Source of the DNA: Phalacrocorax aristotelis
Lineage: Eukaryota > Chordata > Aves > Suliformes > Phalacrocoracidae
Direction of reading: 5' to 3'
Assembly (NCBI RefSeq): GCF_949628215.1
Contig: NC_134276.1
Span: 102,489,799 to 102,553,798 of the forward strand
Length of the DNA: 64,000 nucleotides
Shown: one piece after another, positions 1 to 13,631 of the stretch
Layout of the letters: every line of letters begins with the position of its first letter
How positions within the stretch are numbered: position 1 is the first letter of the stretch
Made by a program: the position numbers and the translations under genes
Notes under the pieces: generated by a model
Database searches by the model: none
What the model was told of the DNA's origin: nothing
The model's input: the letters and a program-made list of their open reading frames with translations, nothing else

Positions 1-865
1 TCGTGAATTTTCTTCTTCCTGATTAGACCACTTAATTTTTTCAGTCAAGTGTTTTCTCAAACTATTTCATTATTTTCCTTTGCTTCAAGTCTCTCCGTTT
101 TTCTACTGAAAAATATCAAGCTTGGCCATCCCTCTTTCCCTTACTTCATGTTTGGTATCTTCTATTTCTCTCCCTTTTTCTCTTGTTAAATGAGGTATCT
201 TGCCTCCTACTGCTCCCCCAGGGAAAGGCTCTTGGAAGCAATAGTTTTACTTGCAGGTAATATATACAAAGCTACAAATAAACATACTAGCTATATAAAT
301 ATAGATGACTTTTCCTGCGAAGTGTCTTGTAAGACTGTTCCTACTAATGGGAAGTTGTACATCAGAGAAACAAAATCATGAGCGATATAAGGTTTACAAA
401 CAAGTGTTCTAATGAACACACTTTGACTTCTGTTTCTAAAGGTGACAGGCACAGTGCCTCATGCTGCCTTTTTTCTGAGCTTACACTTTCCACTTTGTGT
501 TTCTTTCACTCTTCCAACAGTGGAGGATGTGGAGAAGCTCGTCTACAAAAGCAACACCAGATACGGTTATGAACAATAGCAAAGACAGTGGGCAGATTTG
601 GAAAAGCCCTGCATCTAAAAAGCAGTACCTTAACAATATTTGATATGAAAAGAGATTGGTTGCTTTTAGCATGTCATTGGGAGAGTGGAGAACCAGAGAT
701 CCCATCTTCCTTTTTTTTTTTTTCCTAAGGTCCATGAGACAAGGGGAAGATGCATTTCAGAAACTAAATCCATGGATTTTTCAAACCCAAAAGTGGGAAC
801 CTGCCTCTCTCAAACAGATGGCAAGTTGTAGGAAGCCAGGCAGAAACAACACTTATATTTTACAG

Positions 866-1100
866 CAAGAGTGATTAACCAGTGGAAGAGACACTCCAGA
901 GGAGGGCCTAGATTAACTTTCACTTGAAATCTTCATTTGAAATTTGGCTACCTTTCAGAAAGAAAATCTATGCCAAACTGAACTTACTGGGCCAACTCAA
1001 AACAGGTTGGAGTATGGCAATAAGTAGTCTGTGATAGCCAGTAGATTAAACTAAATGACTGCAGGCAGTTTCTGGCCCTTAAGGTGTCGATGACTCTATG
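866..1100 (+). repeat. CR1-type LINE, 3' end fragment (old, diverged)
   Basis: The plus strand reads GTGATTAACCAGTGGAA, then TTGAAATCTTCATTTG, then GACTGCAGGCAGTTTCTGGC, then a GATGACTCTATG tail. This order matches the 3' UTR of old sauropsid CR1 elements: a 'gattaaccattggaa' block, 'cttgaaatcttcaa', 'agactagatga...cccttctggcctta' and an '(a)ttctatga' end. The copy is diverged and carries no intact ORF. Confidence 0.7.
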
Positions 1101-1837
1101 GAGCCAGGAGAGTGCAGTTATAAGTAAATGCTTTGCGACTTGCTGTACAGCTCATCTGATCTCCTCCATGATCTCTGCAGAGGACATCATAGAAGGTTCC
1201 TCAAACAGCTCACTGGCAATGGACAATGGTAGAAATGCTCAATTAGAAGAACTCAAAATAGAAGAAATTGATTCAGGAATGCACTGAAGAAGAGATGAGA
1301 GAAGTGTAGGAGAATATGTGAAAACTAACCTAATTATAGAAAGGCACCTGAAACAGCTTGAAAGTCAAGTAAGTGCAGGTATCTCTGAACTGAAGAGCTT
1401 CCTACAATAGAAAGAGGATTGACATATCCTGTTTGAAATTGTTTGTTTCCTGACAATGAGGCTCAAATTAAAAAATAAAATTTAACTTTTTTATGGTAAA
1501 AACTATTGTGGAAAACCTACAAAGAACTGGACAAGGGATAAAAAAAGATTCAGGCATTTCCACTGAAATTCTGTCCAACCTCCAAGTAAGGGACAGAACT
1601 TTGAAAGATGTCAGAAAAAAATGGCATCTATCTGAAGTCAGAAAAAGTCTCTATCTTTCTCTAAGCATGCCTACAACATGTCAGCCTGGAGAAGCCAGCA
1701 GGCTTTCCATAAACTCCAGAAGTCTCTCAACCAAACGCTACAAGGTATTTTCAATAATGGACATACATAGCAAAGAGGAGAAAACTCATTAAAGTTAATT
1801 GGCCCACCTAGAGAGTCTTCTATCTGCCAAGAGTTGC

Positions 1838-1859
<22 letters not shown>
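1838..1859. repeat. Poly(T) tract, 22 nt
   Basis: An uninterrupted homopolymer in intergenic sequence. No element could be recognised next to it. Confidence 0.9.
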
Positions 1860-1869
<10 letters not shown>

Positions 1870-3468
1870 CTGTTGCTAGCACTGATCAAAGTCAAAAGAG
1901 TTGAACTCTTAGGAAAATCTTCCAGAACTTTTACTTTCACCCAGGTCTGAGGAAAAACTGATATCTGAATGAGGAAATAACTGGTATGTGGGTAACCTGC
2001 TACACTTTATTTTCAGGATTTGAAAAAAACCTCAACCTACTATTTTTCAAGGAATGTTTGTTAGAAATCTTTTAGGAGAACTCTGCAGAAAGCTCTGATT
2101 TTTGTACCTGGATGACATCAAGCAAGTTGTTGATCCTGCTAATTTTCAGGTATGTACTTAGCTTTGTGCAAGTAAGCACTCAGATTGAAATCAACAGGGC
2201 AAGCAAGGTAAACGCATGTTCGCCCCCAGATCCAAGGAGAAACCAATGACATGGAAATAAAACAAAGCATGTGCGTGTGTCTGCAAGAATGAGATACCTT
2301 GATGTCCATCTGGACTTCTTAATTTTCATCCTTTCAAAAATACCTTAGCAAATACTTTTGGTAAAACCGTCTGCTATGGACTCCAAGTGGCTTCAGCGGG
2401 TTGGCCACATTTACCATTAGAAGAACCCATAACATTTCTGTGGATTCTCACATGAGGAAGACCACTATTGTATTTTCTTAAATGCCAGCATTTAAGGACT
2501 ATGTAATTCAAATCATAACAACACTCAGGGGGGGCTCTTGCTCTTCACAGTGCAATTAACTGGGGGTTTTAGACCACAGCTGTTTTTAGAGTTCCCAGAG
2601 GTCAAGAGGAATGTCACGTGCAGGAGCAATTATAATGCTGTGATTTACAATCCTCTTCACAGTCATCGGCCCCACTCATCTTCAACCGATTACTCAGTGT
2701 CAGCGGAGGCTGTGGAGAAGCCAGCAGCACAGACCTACACAAGAACCACTACTTCTTGGTAGTGATTCACCCACTGAGCACGGAAAGCCTTCAGAGAAAC
2801 ATGCTGCAGCCTTCTTCAAGTGGAAAGAAGGCCTGTATCTATGCTGCCTTGTCGGTGTGCTTCCTGGCACCCCTTCCCTGACCCTTCATGCTGCCCTGGC
2901 CTCAGACTGTCTGCAGGGATGCCATGAGAGCCCCTCAGTTGGCACAACGGGCTGGGAACCTCATCAGTGGCTTTCCCAGAGCTGCCCAAACTCCTTAGGC
3001 ACCCGCAGGATAACAGAGCGCCGGCCAAACCACTGCATGCCCAAACTGCTCCCTGCCCCGCCACAGACAGCGTGTCTCCTCTGAGGCTGCACATCAGCAG
3101 GCGCACCAGTGTGGGGGGACTGCAGCCAGCTCTGGCACCAGAGGCAAGTCCCACTTGCTACTCATCCTGCCACCAGGCCCACAGACTTCCTCCACCCACG
3201 CAGAGCCTGGGCAGCGCCAGCCAGCGCAGCAGGTCTCCCTGGGCACAGCACTTCTTGCACAGGCCCGACACCATTTTGTCGTGTGCAAGGCTATTGCTCC
3301 CCACCCTCCCTGTCCCAGGAAAGCCCTCTCTGTGCACCCTGGAACCTAACCTGCAAAGCCAGGGTGCTACAGAAGGACAAGCCCACCCAGTGCTGTCTCC
3401 AACTAAGGCAGGCACCAGCCACCTAGTGTGGGAATGCACCTCCCAGCATGTGGACACCCCAGCTCATG

Positions 3469-3522
3469 GAATCATAGCATCATTTAGGTTGGAAAAGACC
3501 TTTAAGATCATTGAGTCCAACC
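3469..3522 (-). repeat. CR1 LINE 3' tail fragment, antisense
   Basis: The plus strand reads GAATCATAGCATCATTTAGG, then TTGGAAAAGACCTTTAAGAT, then CATTGAGTCCAACC. This is the reverse complement of the standard avian CR1 3' end (ggttggactcgatgatctttaaggtc...attctatgattc). Similarity stops to the right, so only the tail is present. Confidence 0.85.
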
Positions 3523-6500
3523 AAGGTGATGCACTTGTCCCACGGGACACAGAAGGAGATACATGTGAGGATCCATGAAGTGACTCCAGCTCTGGCCTAC
3601 TCATTTACCAGCATCTGTGACAGCCCTGACCTCTGCCACAGGCCACCTGCCCACACCTCATTCTGGCTTGCCACCAACATGTAAGCCCAGGTCTCACAAG
3701 AAGTTTGGGTGGCTGGGCTGGCAGTCTCTGGGCAGCTGTAGCAGAGGATGGTGGGGGAGTGCTTCTTGGGAGATGACTAAGGCAGGAGAGGAAGAAAGAG
3801 AAGGCAGGTGCAGTGCCAGCACTCATTAGCCATGTCTCTCTGTGCACTCCATAACCCCATGGCATATCCAAGGACCATCAAATGGGCATTACTGTCAGCT
3901 CTGTCAACCACAGGCAACTCCTGTGGACTGCAGCCCAGAGCACAGCCTGAGATCTCAGGACAACCCCAAGCATCTAAGTGTACATTGAACAAATTTGCAC
4001 ACATTTTTAAAGCCAAATCTTAGGTCCATCAATCAGCAGTTGATGGTCCTCTTGCTGTTCTTTACCCAGAGAATAAAGTTTCCTACAGCTACAGTGCAAA
4101 TATCTCCCAACAGCCCTGCCAGTGTATCAGCCTTGGGAGAGAAGCTCTTTGCAGCTCTATCTCCTGATCCACTAAATCACTTTTCAGTGACACTTAACAA
4201 GGGTGCCAGAGCAAGTCGGTAGCAATTCCTCTGTGCATGTGGAACATGGAAGAGCCACCACATCAAAGCGGGGGTGGCCACTACTGATGTGGAGGACAGT
4301 CAGTGTAGGAACCCCAGGGTGAAAGTCCCCATGAACGAGTAGCTGAGCATGACCCAACATACCAGTCCCCCACCTCCCAGCTCAGCCTGCATAACAAACA
4401 AAGCCTCAGGGTCTGGAGTTTCTTGAAAACTACTTTTCAGCCCAAGATTACGCAGATTTTCCTTCCTGATGATAGTCCTCTTTTCTCTGGCAGGAATCCT
4501 AAGCTGTCCTAATGCGGCTCAAACGAATCTGACCAGCATCACGAGTGCGCTAGTTCATTTTTGCTTCATTTCTTTTTTCCCTTTTGGCTGGGTGTAGCTG
4601 TTATGTAATTTTTTTCATCAATATAGGGGAGGGCATTATTTATAAGGGATTACAGGGATTACTAAAGCAAACCATTTTCACTTTCCAGTGGCTGGTACAA
4701 CTTGCAATATCCTACCCTGCCTCATAGTTAGCAAGTTGGAGGATCAAACAATTTTGGTTTGATTCTCCTCCAGCATGCTGACACAGCACAAGTCTAGTGT
4801 CTACACTTTGAGCACGCCGGGCACAGTCCCATACCCACGAGCTGCTTCCAGTACTCCTCTGTGCAAACATACAGATTGCTTCAGGGCAGGAGGGAGGGAT
4901 GCGCTTTGGTTCCCCCCCCCACAACATTCCTACGCGCCTCTGTGGCCTGTACTTAGCGTGGGTCCCTTCAGCTTCTCCACACGGGCCCTTTACTCCTTTG
5001 ACACCCTTCTCACCCACTGTGGTCTGTTATGTCCATGGTTGCAGCCACTTACTGTTGAATCGGATGCTCGGTCCCGTTCACCCCTCCACCCCAGTGCTAC
5101 AGATCCTAGCACTTCTAAGGTGCCTACCTCCTCGACATTTAAGGAGCGACAGTGTTCCTTTCATGACATTCCCACTCACTGCGCAAAAGAATGGGTATGA
5201 TGCCCATGCGTTAATAAGATGATAAACATCCTGCTCTTTACATTTTCCTCAGGTACCAATGCATATAGACAGGTTATATATGACATTTTCATTCTGCTCA
5301 TCACGTACAAAAACCAGTGGAGCAGACAGCCTGCAAGAACACTGGAGTATGCAACAAGCCTTCTCCACCCTGCCACACCCTACTGCTGCCTTCAAGGTGA
5401 ATTGTGAAGGGAAACTTGAAATTAAAGCCTTTTTCTCCCTGCATGTAACTTTCATGTCAACCCTCAGCAGAAAATTGAGCTGAACTTACCTCATTACCAC
5501 AGTTAGAAGCTCCGTGAGAGTCCTGCACATGTTAGGCGTTCTCCAAGTTGCACCAACCAGCCCCTACACGGAAGCATCACATGAGTCTTCATCAACAAAA
5601 GTTCAGAAGTCTGCAAACCCTGCTGAGGTGGCTGAAGGAGTCCTCTTGGGAGAAAGTGCATCATACTGTCAGGATACATCTGCTCCTACAGAACTCAGCC
5701 AGAGGCCTCTTACTGATGCAGTTGAGCCGCACTATCCCCCAAACTATCCTCAACATAAACATGTTGAAGATTTTAATAAACCAGACTTTCCGTGTGCCAG
5801 TAAGCATTCTCCAAACAAGGTTGACTTGGCAGCCTAAGCACAATGCAGAAACAACAGGGATGGAATTCTCCCAGTTTTACAGTAAGCATTACCTCTCATT
5901 AAAAATGCTTTTAGGAGGCAACCTTAAACACTGGAACTGGAATCTGTCAATGCATCATTCTCCTTCTTAACCAGCATTCAATAAGTGGTGACTCTCCCAC
6001 TCCTCCGCAGCATTGCACAAATAGCTGTGCAAAGAGGAGCAGCATTAGCCTAAGGTACTCCAGCAGCTGCAGCCTAAGTGTTTTTAAAGGTCTGTTGAAG
6101 CAGCACTAAGAAAGCAACACATTACATAGGTCATGGAGAATAACGCATTTTAACCTTCCCTTTGTGCAGCAGTTGGGAAAATGCATGTTTTCGCTTCACA
6201 CCAATTCTCACTTTTATCCTAGCTGAACCTCAGAGTTCTAGGAAAGGACTCAATGATGATTCCCTTTTTAATTTCACTTGTTCTGTTTCAGTGGGTGGAG
6301 GGACATAGCACCAGTCCCAATGAACTTATCAAGCATCTCACTACTATAGCTTGTGTTTTTCTGAGAGCTCTTCAGTCAGATGTTACATGAAAATCATGCC
6401 AGCAACAAAGTTTGAAAAAAGTGAATCATAAGATCTAATCTAAAAGGCCAATAAAAAGAACCTTACATTTTAGACAACACTTATGATTTTTAAGCTCATG

Positions 6501-9500
6501 ATTACATGCCACAAGTTCAAAGTATCTGGGGGGTTTGCCTTATGATTCTCGAATATTTGTGCTGGAGACACTGGCAGTGCTGGACAGATCCCAGGAGCCT
6601 CTGAGCAGAAACATGTGGCAGGCCGCTCATGTCTTAAGAGAAAGTTCTATGACTCCAACAGGACTACTTTAAATTTCAAAGCCTTTCTTCATAACAGAGT
6701 GTAGCAACTTACTAAACAGACACTGATCTCATTAAGTGACAGATGATGTGTTTCAGTGATCAAAGCCTAGATTCAACAGTAGGAGCCCATGAGTCATGTC
6801 GACTTGTTGCCATTCTAACTGCTCCTCGGATTATTTCCAAAGCAACACATCCCTGTGCATTTGCTGTACCCAGCTCAGCCTGCAGCTCCAACAGTTTACT
6901 CCAAAGTAGAAGTCCAGCTGAAAGATGTTTTTCAGAATACCGTCAAAATATTTAGTGACAGAAATATTCTGCTGACATTGAGGATCCTGAAATTCTTTAC
7001 GCTCACACAATCAACAAACAGGATTTTGACAGACTAGTCAGATGTACAGAAGATGCATAAGCTCTGGGTCTGTGGGAGCAAATCACTGCACACACAAACC
7101 TCCTGGGGTCAAGCCAGGGGCCACATCAAGTGCTTTGCAAGCGGAGTGGAGTGCTTTGATGGTGCACAGCCCTCAGGCTGCTGAAGAAACCTCCAGAGAG
7201 CAAAATTCAGCTGAGAAAGAGGGAGAAGATCAGGAAAAATGAGCGATTGAAGACATACCTAAGATCTGCACCATAAAACCACTTGTACTCATTTGTTTGC
7301 TGAAGGTTAAGAGGGAGAAAACATTCCTGAGCCAGGAAAACTGCCAGTTGTTATTTTAATACTTACCCAACTCAGTGTTTCTCCACAATCCACAAACAAG
7401 AAAACCAGAGTATCTAGGAGCATAAAACTACTTATTTTATACACTTGGGAACATAATCTAAGGAAGGGTTGAAGAGCTTCACTATCAGATTCTTTAGTAA
7501 ACAAAATTTAAAGTGCTGGCATTCAAACTGTTTAGGCCTTTGGGTGTGCCAACAGAGTTTGACATTTTAGGTATTTGGCCATGGTTTGGCCGCACAGACT
7601 CTTCTGGCTCTCCAGTGACACCACAGGGTCCTGAAATTTTATTCTTGGAGATCAAGAGCTGCCATAGCCCAGCAGGACAAACCAGCTATCGACGATCAAA
7701 AAGGCAAACACATCTGAAAGATGTGCTAAGGTTTCCCTTCCTCTGAAGGGAGAATTTACGACTGTCCAGGGTACAGTTACTTGCTCTCTTCCATGGCATA
7801 ACTCAGACTGTTTGCTCAAACCCAAAACTGCTCAAATCTTCTGATATACTCCAGTGTCCATTCCTGCGTTTACAGCTATTGAGAGAGAAGGCGCACACTG
7901 TTATGCATTAGCTTCCCAAAATAGCTAACTACCAGTCTGGGTGGCTGACTGGGCTGAACAAATTGCAACCCAAGACTCCTTCCTTAGCCTCCCCCACCCC
8001 ACCCCCTATTAAAAAAAAAAAAAGTTCATATTAGAAACTATCAATTATGAAGAAAATAGTACATCCAGTTGAGAGCCAGCTATTCAGCAGACTTTTTATA
8101 AATAAATCCTGCTGCTGAGAAAGCACCAGTGCTTATATAACCATGCACCAGTCCGGCAAGCACGCTCTGCTTGTGGCCACTGGTTTCAGTGGTCAGTCTT
8201 TCTCCCCCAAAGGCAAAGACAACTTTCCATCACTCCCCTTTGCACATTCAGTACTTCAGGAGACAGGAAAACAGGCTTGGTAACATCTCCTTACACCTTG
8301 TTTTGTGGCCTATGGGAAACCACTTTCCCTCAGAGCCAGCACTGCTGTATTTTGGGGGATCAGCTGAGATTCAAGCATGTGTGCTACTGCTGATCCACTC
8401 TTGGGATAAGCAGGACTCAGGAGCCCAAGCCTGCTCTTGACATCCATCAATCTTCCATTAAGATCAGAAATGGGCCCCACAGAAAAGAGAGGCACGAATG
8501 TCTGACTGACCAAAGGTCTTAGTTCACAATAAATAATGTCACATATTTAATAATAAGCTGATGGGCTTGTCTCTAATGAGCATCTAGGATTTTCCTACTG
8601 AAAGCAGGCATCAACCTAGAAATTGGAACAAATTAAATGCAAAATCTAATACTAAAGGAAATTGAATAAAGACAAACCTACAACATTTATATGCGTACAG
8701 CCTCTGTTGACAGTCATCTTCATTTTGTGATGTTGAAAGCTTATATATTCTCCTTTCTACTCAAATGAAATCTAGGGCCCAAAGTCCCAGCCAGAAGCAA
8801 ATTGTCTTTAAACTATAGGCTTTCTGTTCACTTTCTGTTTAAGAAAAGCTTCTGAGAAACTTTTGAATGAAAAACATTCTTTAAAGCATTCTGTATTTCC
8901 CTGCTAGAAGTTTGCACTTTCTATGCTGCGAATCTGAATTTTCAGCAGCCCACCAGAAGCAGCAGCTCAGGGAGCCAAACCCATGGCATAGACTTGCAAA
9001 CCTACGGCTCCGCTTGGCTAAGATCACACCTGTATGGAAGGAATGTCTGTACTACAAGCCAAAATCATTGATAAGAAAAGTTCTGCCTGGAGCAGGCACC
9101 GGCACACACAGCAACCGTGTGATCAAAACTGGCAGTAACTACAAAAAAAAAAGCACACCTAATATAGATCTGGCTTCAGTAAGTGTGTAGTGCATTCTCT
9201 CTATTCTCCCAACACTTTTTCCAGGAAAGATGAGACAAAATGTGACAGTCCACTCTTAAAAGAAAAGCAGATTTAAAAACAGAAAAGGAAAAACTACAGG
9301 GGGAGGGAAGGGGGGTGGATGTACCACCAAAACCACAAACGTACAAGCATTCATGTCTCCTAAATAAAGATGTACAGAACAAAAATTTCCTCTTTCATTT
9401 TTCTAATTCACTTTTTCCTTAAACAAAGAAGATACTCAGAAGAAACGCTCATTTCTTTCTCCCCCGAAGTTCTGTATCTAAAAAAACAAGAGCAGCATCA

Positions 9501-10212
9501 CCCCAAAAACATGACCCAGCTACCTCCACAAAAGAGAACAGACAAACTTGAGATGAAATAGCATGCTAGAGAGTGGCTTGTCACACGTCTCTGGGAATCT
9601 GACCTTGGCCTCCAGTGGCCTTCCCTCGGGCAACACACAACGCTGGAGCGCCAGAGGAGGCAGCTTCTACACGAAGCTCATTCATGTGAAGAACATGCAC
9701 TTTGACTAACAACATATCTGTGTCAACTTACGTTTTTCTACAGAAATTACCCCGCACACTCCTTAGTTGGGAGAAATGGCCAGTGCATTCCTTCAGTAGC
9801 ATGGGGGAAATACGCAGATCCTCTGGAAACTACTGAATTTGTCAGACCTGCAGGAGGTTGTACTACATTAATGCCGTCTTCCATACACTTGCTGTTTCTC
9901 CTCTTTTCACAAGAGCAAAAGAAAGACAAAATATAAATTAAGACCTTTGTCCTGACATTTTTCTCAGTTTGAAATGTCCACCTGGGTCTAGTTGATGGTA
10001 AAAGCATGGATCTTTTATTCTTCTGTTCATAAAAAAAGCCAGGTTATTCTCTAACCTGCCACCTGGAAATTTCTGGCCTTCTCTATAGAGAGTAATTTTT
10101 TACCTGTACTTTGAACAGAGTTGTTACCTTAAAGAAAGAAGTATGACATGTCTTTTGGCAGTGTAAGTTATTTTTTCTTGTACCTTTTCTGCTTTTAAAA
10201 AATGAGTCAAGT

Positions 10213-10666
10213 TTTATTTTTAATCATGCTTTTATTACCTTTTTCCAAAAACAAGCAAAAAAACTCCTCCAACAAATCACATCCTATACTGCTATATTTA
10301 CACTGCAGACTTTTAATCTCTTATGTAAATATACATATTCTGAAGTAATCTCTCTTTAGGAAAGAGTGCTATTTTTGGCATTCTGATGATGGATAAATCT
10401 TCATTTTAAATGTAGTGCTCTAAGAGAAAAGAAAATCAATTTTCAGAGTTGTCAAATATCAAGAGAAGCATACAGATTAAGTCTATTCAAATTATTTGAA
10501 ACACAACGAAACCTCAAACATTACAGTAACTTAAGATAGTGTACTATACCATACACATAACATGGCCAAAACTCATTATTTCTGATGGACATTAGTTATC
10601 ACAATTGTTTTCCAAAGCAGGAATAAAAATTTTTTTAAAAAGTTTCAAACATGCTATTTGGAATAT
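10213..10666 (-). other. MRPS6: MRPS6 3' UTR with two candidate poly(A) signals
   Basis: Downstream of the MRPS6 stop codon the minus strand is AT-rich and non-coding. It has AATAAA at 10231-10236 and again at 10213-10218, about 430-455 nt after the stop. Either could end the transcript. The hexamers are visible; use is inferred. Confidence 0.55.
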
Positions 10667-10844
10667 TCACTTCTTGGAAATTAGTTTATCTTCATAGTTG
10701 ACTGGGGTTATGCCACTGCATTCTTCCGTCTTTGAAACAGGATGCTTTACAAAAGCACGTCTAATTACATCAATATCACGTCCTAAATGATCCATCATGG
10801 TCGACACAATCGAAGGTGGGCCCTCTAAGTCTATCAAAAAATAC
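10667..10844 (-). CDS. MRPS6: Mitochondrial ribosomal protein S6 (bS6m), coding exon 3 with stop
   Basis: The first base completes the Gly codon left open by exon 2. The frame then reads YFLIDLEGPPSIVSTMMDHL, GRDIDVIRRAFVKHPVSKTE and ECSGITPVNYEDKLISKK, then TGA. This matches the C-terminal half of human MRPS6 (YFLVDFYAP..., HLSRDIDVIRGNIVKHP...). The acceptor is TTTCTCATTGCAG. Joined with exons 1 and 2 the protein has 120 residues, against 125 in human. The difference is mainly a shorter lysine-rich tail, ending LISKK instead of STKKRKK. It is a component of the small mitoribosomal subunit. Confidence 0.96.
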
Positions 10845-11148
10845 CTGCAATGAGAAACACACACACAAAATAAAAAAAATACCTGTACTGCAACAACTTT
10901 AATTCAAGTAACTGTTCTGTGGGGTTTCTTAAATGGAACTTTCTAATTTTTCATATATTTTTGGTACCAGAATTGTTTTAAATAAAAGCTCAGTATTATC
11001 TTGATTTCAAATAAGAAAAGTTCAATTGGAGCAGGCTCAGCCTGAACTTTTCTTGGTTGTACAGCACTGCTTACCCAAGGAGATTAAAGAGAGCTTACTC
11101 TTCTTGTACCTATTCCACTCACTTCTACACCTTGATTTGAACAGTCTT

Positions 11149-11180
11149 AAAAACAAACAAACAAACAAACAAACAAAAAA
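11149..11180. repeat. (AAAC)n microsatellite
   Basis: A run of about seven AAAC units ending in A6, just upstream of MRPS6 exon 3 within intron 2. Confidence 0.9.
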
Positions 11181-13631
11181 GGTAGAGTGACACATTCTTT
11201 TGTTACAACAAGCATTCTCCTTCTTTGTTTCTTTGGGAAGCAGATGCCAGTGCAAGACATCTCAAGCTTATATGTATGTACAGGCACATTTCTTCCTTGA
11301 AAGTTCTGCTTCAGAGTTGAATGAACATAAAAACAAAGCAGCAAAAGAAACCCAAGGAGGGGGATTTATCCCAGATTAGGCACACCTTTGATGCGAACAC
11401 GTCTTAGATTTTCAATCTGACGGCGGAAGCTGAAGCTGCGTACAGGCAGCACCCACTCGCACAGCTGGCACCTGACGAGCACACCATTCTGTTGACCTTG
11501 GCAGGACTGAAAAGGTCTTACTTCCACACATGCACAGCACACACAAAGCGCACTGCTCCAGGTAAGCACTTCACGCCCACCACAGAGCTATCTTTGACAT
11601 CTATAAAGAAAAAGCCAACTGCCTACATATGGGAAGGAGAATGCTGCTCCCCATTAATATCTTAGGTCACCAAGGTCACTTCTGCAATAAACGCCTTTGT
11701 TGAAGAACTGAACCTTCTTCAAGAGCTTAACTACAATTTTGCAAGAGGCTTTTAAAACTCCAGTAGACCCAAAGAAGCAAAGAGGTGTACTGCACTTCAT
11801 CAGCCCCATTTCTGACAAGGGGCACAACCACACACTGTGCATTAACTTAATCTCAGATATGCAAATTCAAATCTCATCTCTTACCATGAGATGTACCTTA
11901 AATTCATTAGCAACGTTATGTCTACTGTTCCTGCAAGTTATGAGAGACCTAGTGCCAGCCATCATACTAATGCAAAACCGCGGGAGCCATGACACTGGCC
12001 ATCCCTCTTCCCTCAAAATGCTGCGAACGAACCAGCATTGTCAATGGGGCTGTAACCAGAACACTTTTTAATCACTTCATCTGCATTTGGCACACCACTA
12101 ACTACAGTACAGTAAAAAGACACTGTCTCAGAAATCCTGCTGAAGAGAACTAACCAGTCACCTCATTTCCAAGACTAGCAGCAATTTAAAGGCTAAGTGT
12201 ACAGGACAGCACTTCCTACCTAGCTATTTCATTTTAATCTTTACGCATCCTCTGATTAAAGCTTCCCTTTCCTCCTAGTCTACTCGAGCACACCTCCCCA
12301 TGAAGCATCAGTATAACCTGAAAGTGATATCCCTTAAATTGTCATATTAACCAAGCAGGATCAAGCGTCCCACTTCTATTTAAAAACTATACCTAACAGA
12401 GAGGAATTTGCTCTGCAAGAGGTATGGATTCTTACTAAGTCAACTATAGTGCGAGACGCTCACTTCACAGTCCACCTTCATAAAGGTAATCTTGAATGGC
12501 AAGTCCCCGAGACCAGAAGCTGAACTCTGAGTCAGAACAGGAAATACAGGAGGATGGGGTCATGAAGAACAGACACGCTCGTGTTCTTCATGCTGCATGG
12601 AGTTCAGTTTCATCCAACTAAACGTGTTACATCAAAAATATCACAGACAGAGCCGACCCTTCGGGCCAGAAATGACTCAAGCAGCATGTGCTGGATTACT
12701 GCACAGGGCAGAACCCACCCGTGGAAAACACATTGAAGAAAATTCTCCTTAGTCAGACATCCTGATCCTGAAAATCTTAATAGCCACAATTCAGCTCTAA
12801 ATTCTTTTTCAGAAAGACCAGACTGAAGCACTGAATTCTCTTATGTGAGAGGTCTGATGGAAAAAATCTCCCTGCAGCCATGCTGAAGCAACGAGTCCTC
12901 CAGAAGAGATGCCCAGCTGGTGCGGGCTGCGGTCGTGCGTCACTGAAGCCAAGGGACCAGCGCCAGGTCACGTCAGCGAAGGTGCTGCTCCTCTGACTGC
13001 AGCAGGGCTACTGAGAGCTGCAGGGAAAACTTGCCTCACGAAGGATTTGGAGGAATTCTGGTGGTCTCAATCCTCACAGGCTTCAACAGGGAACAGGATT
13101 TGGATTAACATATCTGGAAAACTGAACAGCCTAATGTTTTCTGGTTTCCAGAATTAAGATATGCCACCCGGTTAAAAGCTTAGGGAGAGAAACAATTTTT
13201 AAGCTTGGACAATTCTTTAGAAGTACCACACAGCAACATCTGAAGGATGCACCCCTTAAAAAGGGGAAGTTGTATTTTCTGTTAAAGCCATTAAAAGCCA
13301 CTGGTAAATTTAACAGATGACACTTAACTCTTCTCCTTGGGAAGAAGCCTTCCAAATCCTCTCACAGTTGCAACTAACAGAAAGGAGGATGGGGGAGAAA
13401 TTCCAGCTGGTGATCCGCCACCACTTCCATGCCCCCTTCCCTTATCAAGAACATTCATTTGTATTGCAAACCATACTCTTTGCTGCACCGTTTTAGTCCC
13501 ACCATTTCTCAAGAATTTCATTTCTGCTTACAAGTCGTATGCTGCTTTTCATCGTGTTCCTAAAACGGCAATAGTTTTTTTTCTCCAAAGGCTGCTTTGC
13601 AACTTTGTGCTTTCTCTCACATTAGCAAAGG

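Larger units (their letters stand above)
1..10200. other. Intergenic DNA downstream of MRPS6, no gene recognised
   Basis: Apart from the CR1 fragments and the poly(T) run I see no recognisable exon. The segment at about 2.8-3.9 kb is GC-richer and CpG-poor, which gives several long chance ORFs on both strands. In human the next gene in this direction is KCNE2; I looked for its coding exon and did not find it. Confidence 0.6.

Noticed and set aside
2967..3578. 203-codon plus-strand ORF
   Set aside because: It runs through a CR1 tail and a GC-rich, CpG-poor segment where several frames on both strands are open; no domain is recognisable.
5548..5970. 140-codon ORF overlapping the 5484-5837 frame
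   Set aside because: Shares the same DNA in another frame and has a less protein-like composition; at most one could be real.
1..10200. KCNE2 or SMIM11 coding exons, expected next by human synteny
   Set aside because: I looked for their characteristic peptides and saw none; they probably lie beyond the window.
10882..10890. Alternative acceptor ACAG|GTATT upstream of MRPS6 exon 3
   Set aside because: It would add 38 nt and shift the frame; the TTTCTCATTGCAG acceptor preserves the conserved protein.
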